From Acidiferrobacterales bacterium (GTDB lineage: Bacteria > Pseudomonadota > Gammaproteobacteria > Acidiferrobacterales > Sulfurifustaceae), in NCBI GenBank assembly GCA_015492195.1, contig WGFP01000006.1:1-6775 (forward strand): a stretch of DNA of 6,775 nt, read 5' to 3'. Position 1 is the stretch's first letter; every line of letters begins with the position of its first letter. Shown here one piece after another: positions 5,393 through 6,775 of this stretch. Made by a program: the position numbers and the translations under genes. The notes beneath the pieces are model-generated. The model had not been told where the DNA came from. It searched no databases and saw nothing but the letters and a program-made list of their open reading frames with translations.

Positions 5393-6775
5393 CCGGTACC
5401 CGCTATACGCTCGAGGTCCAGCCCGCCCTGCCGTCATCCCTTGCGCGGTTGACGGATCTCGCCAATGATCTTCTGTACGGCTGGGACCGCCAGGTACGCG
5501 GCCTGTTTTATCGCCTCGACAGCAGGCTGTGGGAGGCCTGCGGGCACAACCCCAAGGTATTTCTGCGCCGCGTCTCGCAACAACGGCTTGAGGAAGCGGC
5601 GGAGGACCGCGTTTTCATCCAAGAATATAACCGCGTCCTGTCCGCCTATGACACCTATCATCAGGCGCGCATCAAATCCGACGTCGAATCCCTCCTCGAT
5701 CCGGAACGGGATCTCGTGGCCTATTTTTGCGCCGAGTTCGGCTTCCATGAAAGCTTTCCAATTTACTCCGGCGGGCTCGGCATCCTCGCCGGCGATCACT
5801 GCAAGGCGGCGAGCGATCTGGGGATACCGTTCGTGGCCGTGGGCCTGCTTTACCGTCAGGGCTACTTCACTCAGACCATCGACAACCACGGCGCGCAGAT
5901 CGCCCACTACACACCGACCGACTTCGCGGATTTGCCGATCGTTCCCGCCGAGGACAACAAGGGCAACGAACTCCACGTCGACGTGGAGCTGCCGGAGCGG
6001 CGCGTCACACTGAAGGTATGGAAAGCCAGGGCCGGCCGCATCACCTTGTACCTGCTCGACAGCGATCTGCCGGATAACAACGAAGAGGACCGCCGCATCA
6101 CCTATCAGCTCTACGGCGGCGACATCAACACGCGCATTCAACAGGAGATTGTGTTGGGTATCGGCGGCGTGCGGGCGTTACGCGCCATCGGCCATAACCC
6201 GACCGTCTGGCACATCAACGAAGGACACGCGGCGTTTCTTATCCTTGAGCGCTGCCGGGAATTGGTGGAGCAGGGCCTGACTTTCGACAGTGCCCTGGAA
6301 GTCACCGCCTCGAACACCGTGTTCACCACCCACACCCCCGTGGCCGCGGGACACGACATCTTTGATCAAAACCTGATGCAAAACTATTTCGCGGATTTCG
6401 TGAAGACGTTCGGCATTGATATGGACCATTTTCTCTCGCTGGGTTCCAACCCCGGCAACCAAGGCGGTTTCGACATGACCGCACTCGCCATGCGCGGCTC
6501 GCGTTTCCGGAACGGCGTCAGCCGCATCCATGGTGACGTCACCTCACGCATGACGGCCTACGTCTGGCCGCAAATCACGCCTGAAGAGAACCCGGTTTGC
6601 TACATCACCAACGGCGTCCACGTTCCGACCTTTCTGGCGCGTGAGTGGGTCAACCATTTTGATATGCACTTCGGCGGAAGCTGGCGCAACGAGCTGCTGA
6701 ACGAGGCCTACTGGGAGCAGATCGACACCATCCCCGATCACAGTTACTGGAGCCTGCGCCAGTCGCTGAAGGCGG
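5389..6775 (+). CDS. glgP: Alpha-glucan (glycogen/maltodextrin) phosphorylase, DUF3417-containing type (partial, N-terminal 462 residues)
   Basis: This GT35-family enzyme releases glucose-1-phosphate from alpha-1,4-glucans such as glycogen in the cytoplasm. The N-terminus (about residues 8-95, including LTDLANDLLYGWDRQVRGLF at 21-40) matches DUF3417, the extra domain of the TIGR02094 type of alpha-glucan phosphorylase. The catalytic region follows, with YSGGLGILAGDHCKAASDLG (126-145), WHINEGHAAFL (274-284), TTHTPVAAGHDIF (313-325), GVSRIHGDVTSRM (376-388) and ITNGVHVPTFL (407-417). The pyridoxal-phosphate lysine would lie in the C-terminal part beyond the right edge. The ATG at 5389 is chosen because an in-frame TAA at 5380-5382 rules out starts further upstream. 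The ribosome binding site is poor (GGA, 9 bases away). The gene is divergent from queA with no obvious functional link. The symbol glgP is by family, and physiological preference for glycogen or maltodextrin is not resolved. Confidence 0.93.
   Translation, partial: MTGTRYTLEVQPALPSSLARLTDLANDLLYGWDRQVRGLFYRLDSRLWEACGHNPKVFLRRVSQQRLEEAAEDRVFIQEYNRVLSAYDTYHQARIKSDVESLLDPERDLVAYFCAEFGFHESFPIYSGGLGILAGDHCKAASDLGIPFVAVGLLYRQGYFTQTIDNHGAQIAHYTPTDFADLPIVPAEDNKGNELHVDVELPERRVTLKVWKARAGRITLYLLDSDLPDNNEEDRRITYQLYGGDINTRIQQEIVLGIGGVRALRAIGHNPTVWHINEGHAAFLILERCRELVEQGLTFDSALEVTASNTVFTTHTPVAAGHDIFDQNLMQNYFADFVKTFGIDMDHFLSLGSNPGNQGGFDMTALAMRGSRFRNGVSRIHGDVTSRMTAYVWPQITPEENPVCYITNGVHVPTFLAREWVNHFDMHFGGSWRNELLNEAYWEQIDTIPDHSYWSLRQSLKA

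Noticed and set aside
5434..6141. 235-codon minus-strand open frame opposite the phosphorylase
   Set aside because: The plus-strand reading has clear DUF3417 and GT35 motifs. The minus frame has none and no ribosome binding site was evident.

Overview
The window looks like a moderately GC-rich gammaproteobacterial chromosome segment. The minus strand carries the conserved order queA-tgt-yajC-secD-secF, which is typical of Gammaproteobacteria, and the protein motifs closely resemble the E. coli versions. I cannot assign a genus. An environmental or chemolithotrophic gammaproteobacterium is only a guess, prompted by the DUF3417-type glucan phosphorylase.

Minus strand, read right to left: queA (5141-4095, TTG start), a hairpin-forming intergenic heptad repeat, tgt (4038-2929), yajC (2868-2527), secD (2427-544) and secF (535 to the left edge, incomplete). 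QueA and Tgt act in queuosine modification of tRNA. Tgt inserts the 7-deazaguanine base preQ1 at the wobble position, and QueA adds the ribosyl-derived ring. YajC, SecD and SecF form the accessory complex that uses the proton gradient to help SecYEG complete protein export. The genes are close together and probably co-transcribed, although two junctions (queA/tgt and yajC/secD) contain repeat-like sequence.

Plus strand: after a 247-base divergent intergenic region comes the first 462 codons of an alpha-glucan phosphorylase (from 5389 to the right edge, incomplete). It has no evident functional link to the minus-strand operon. The region between the divergent genes holds candidate face-to-face promoters and tiny upstream reading frames next to the phosphorylase start.

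The genes are housekeeping and I found no new multigene system. The most notable points are small-scale. An inverted pair of 7-base-periodic repeats lies between queA and tgt and supplies the last codons of queA. The queA Shine-Dalgarno sequence sits in a C4-GAGA-G4 hairpin before a TTG start. tgt has no visible Shine-Dalgarno. SecF has a two-cysteine insertion in its periplasmic domain. No stretch longer than 300 bases lacks a gene.
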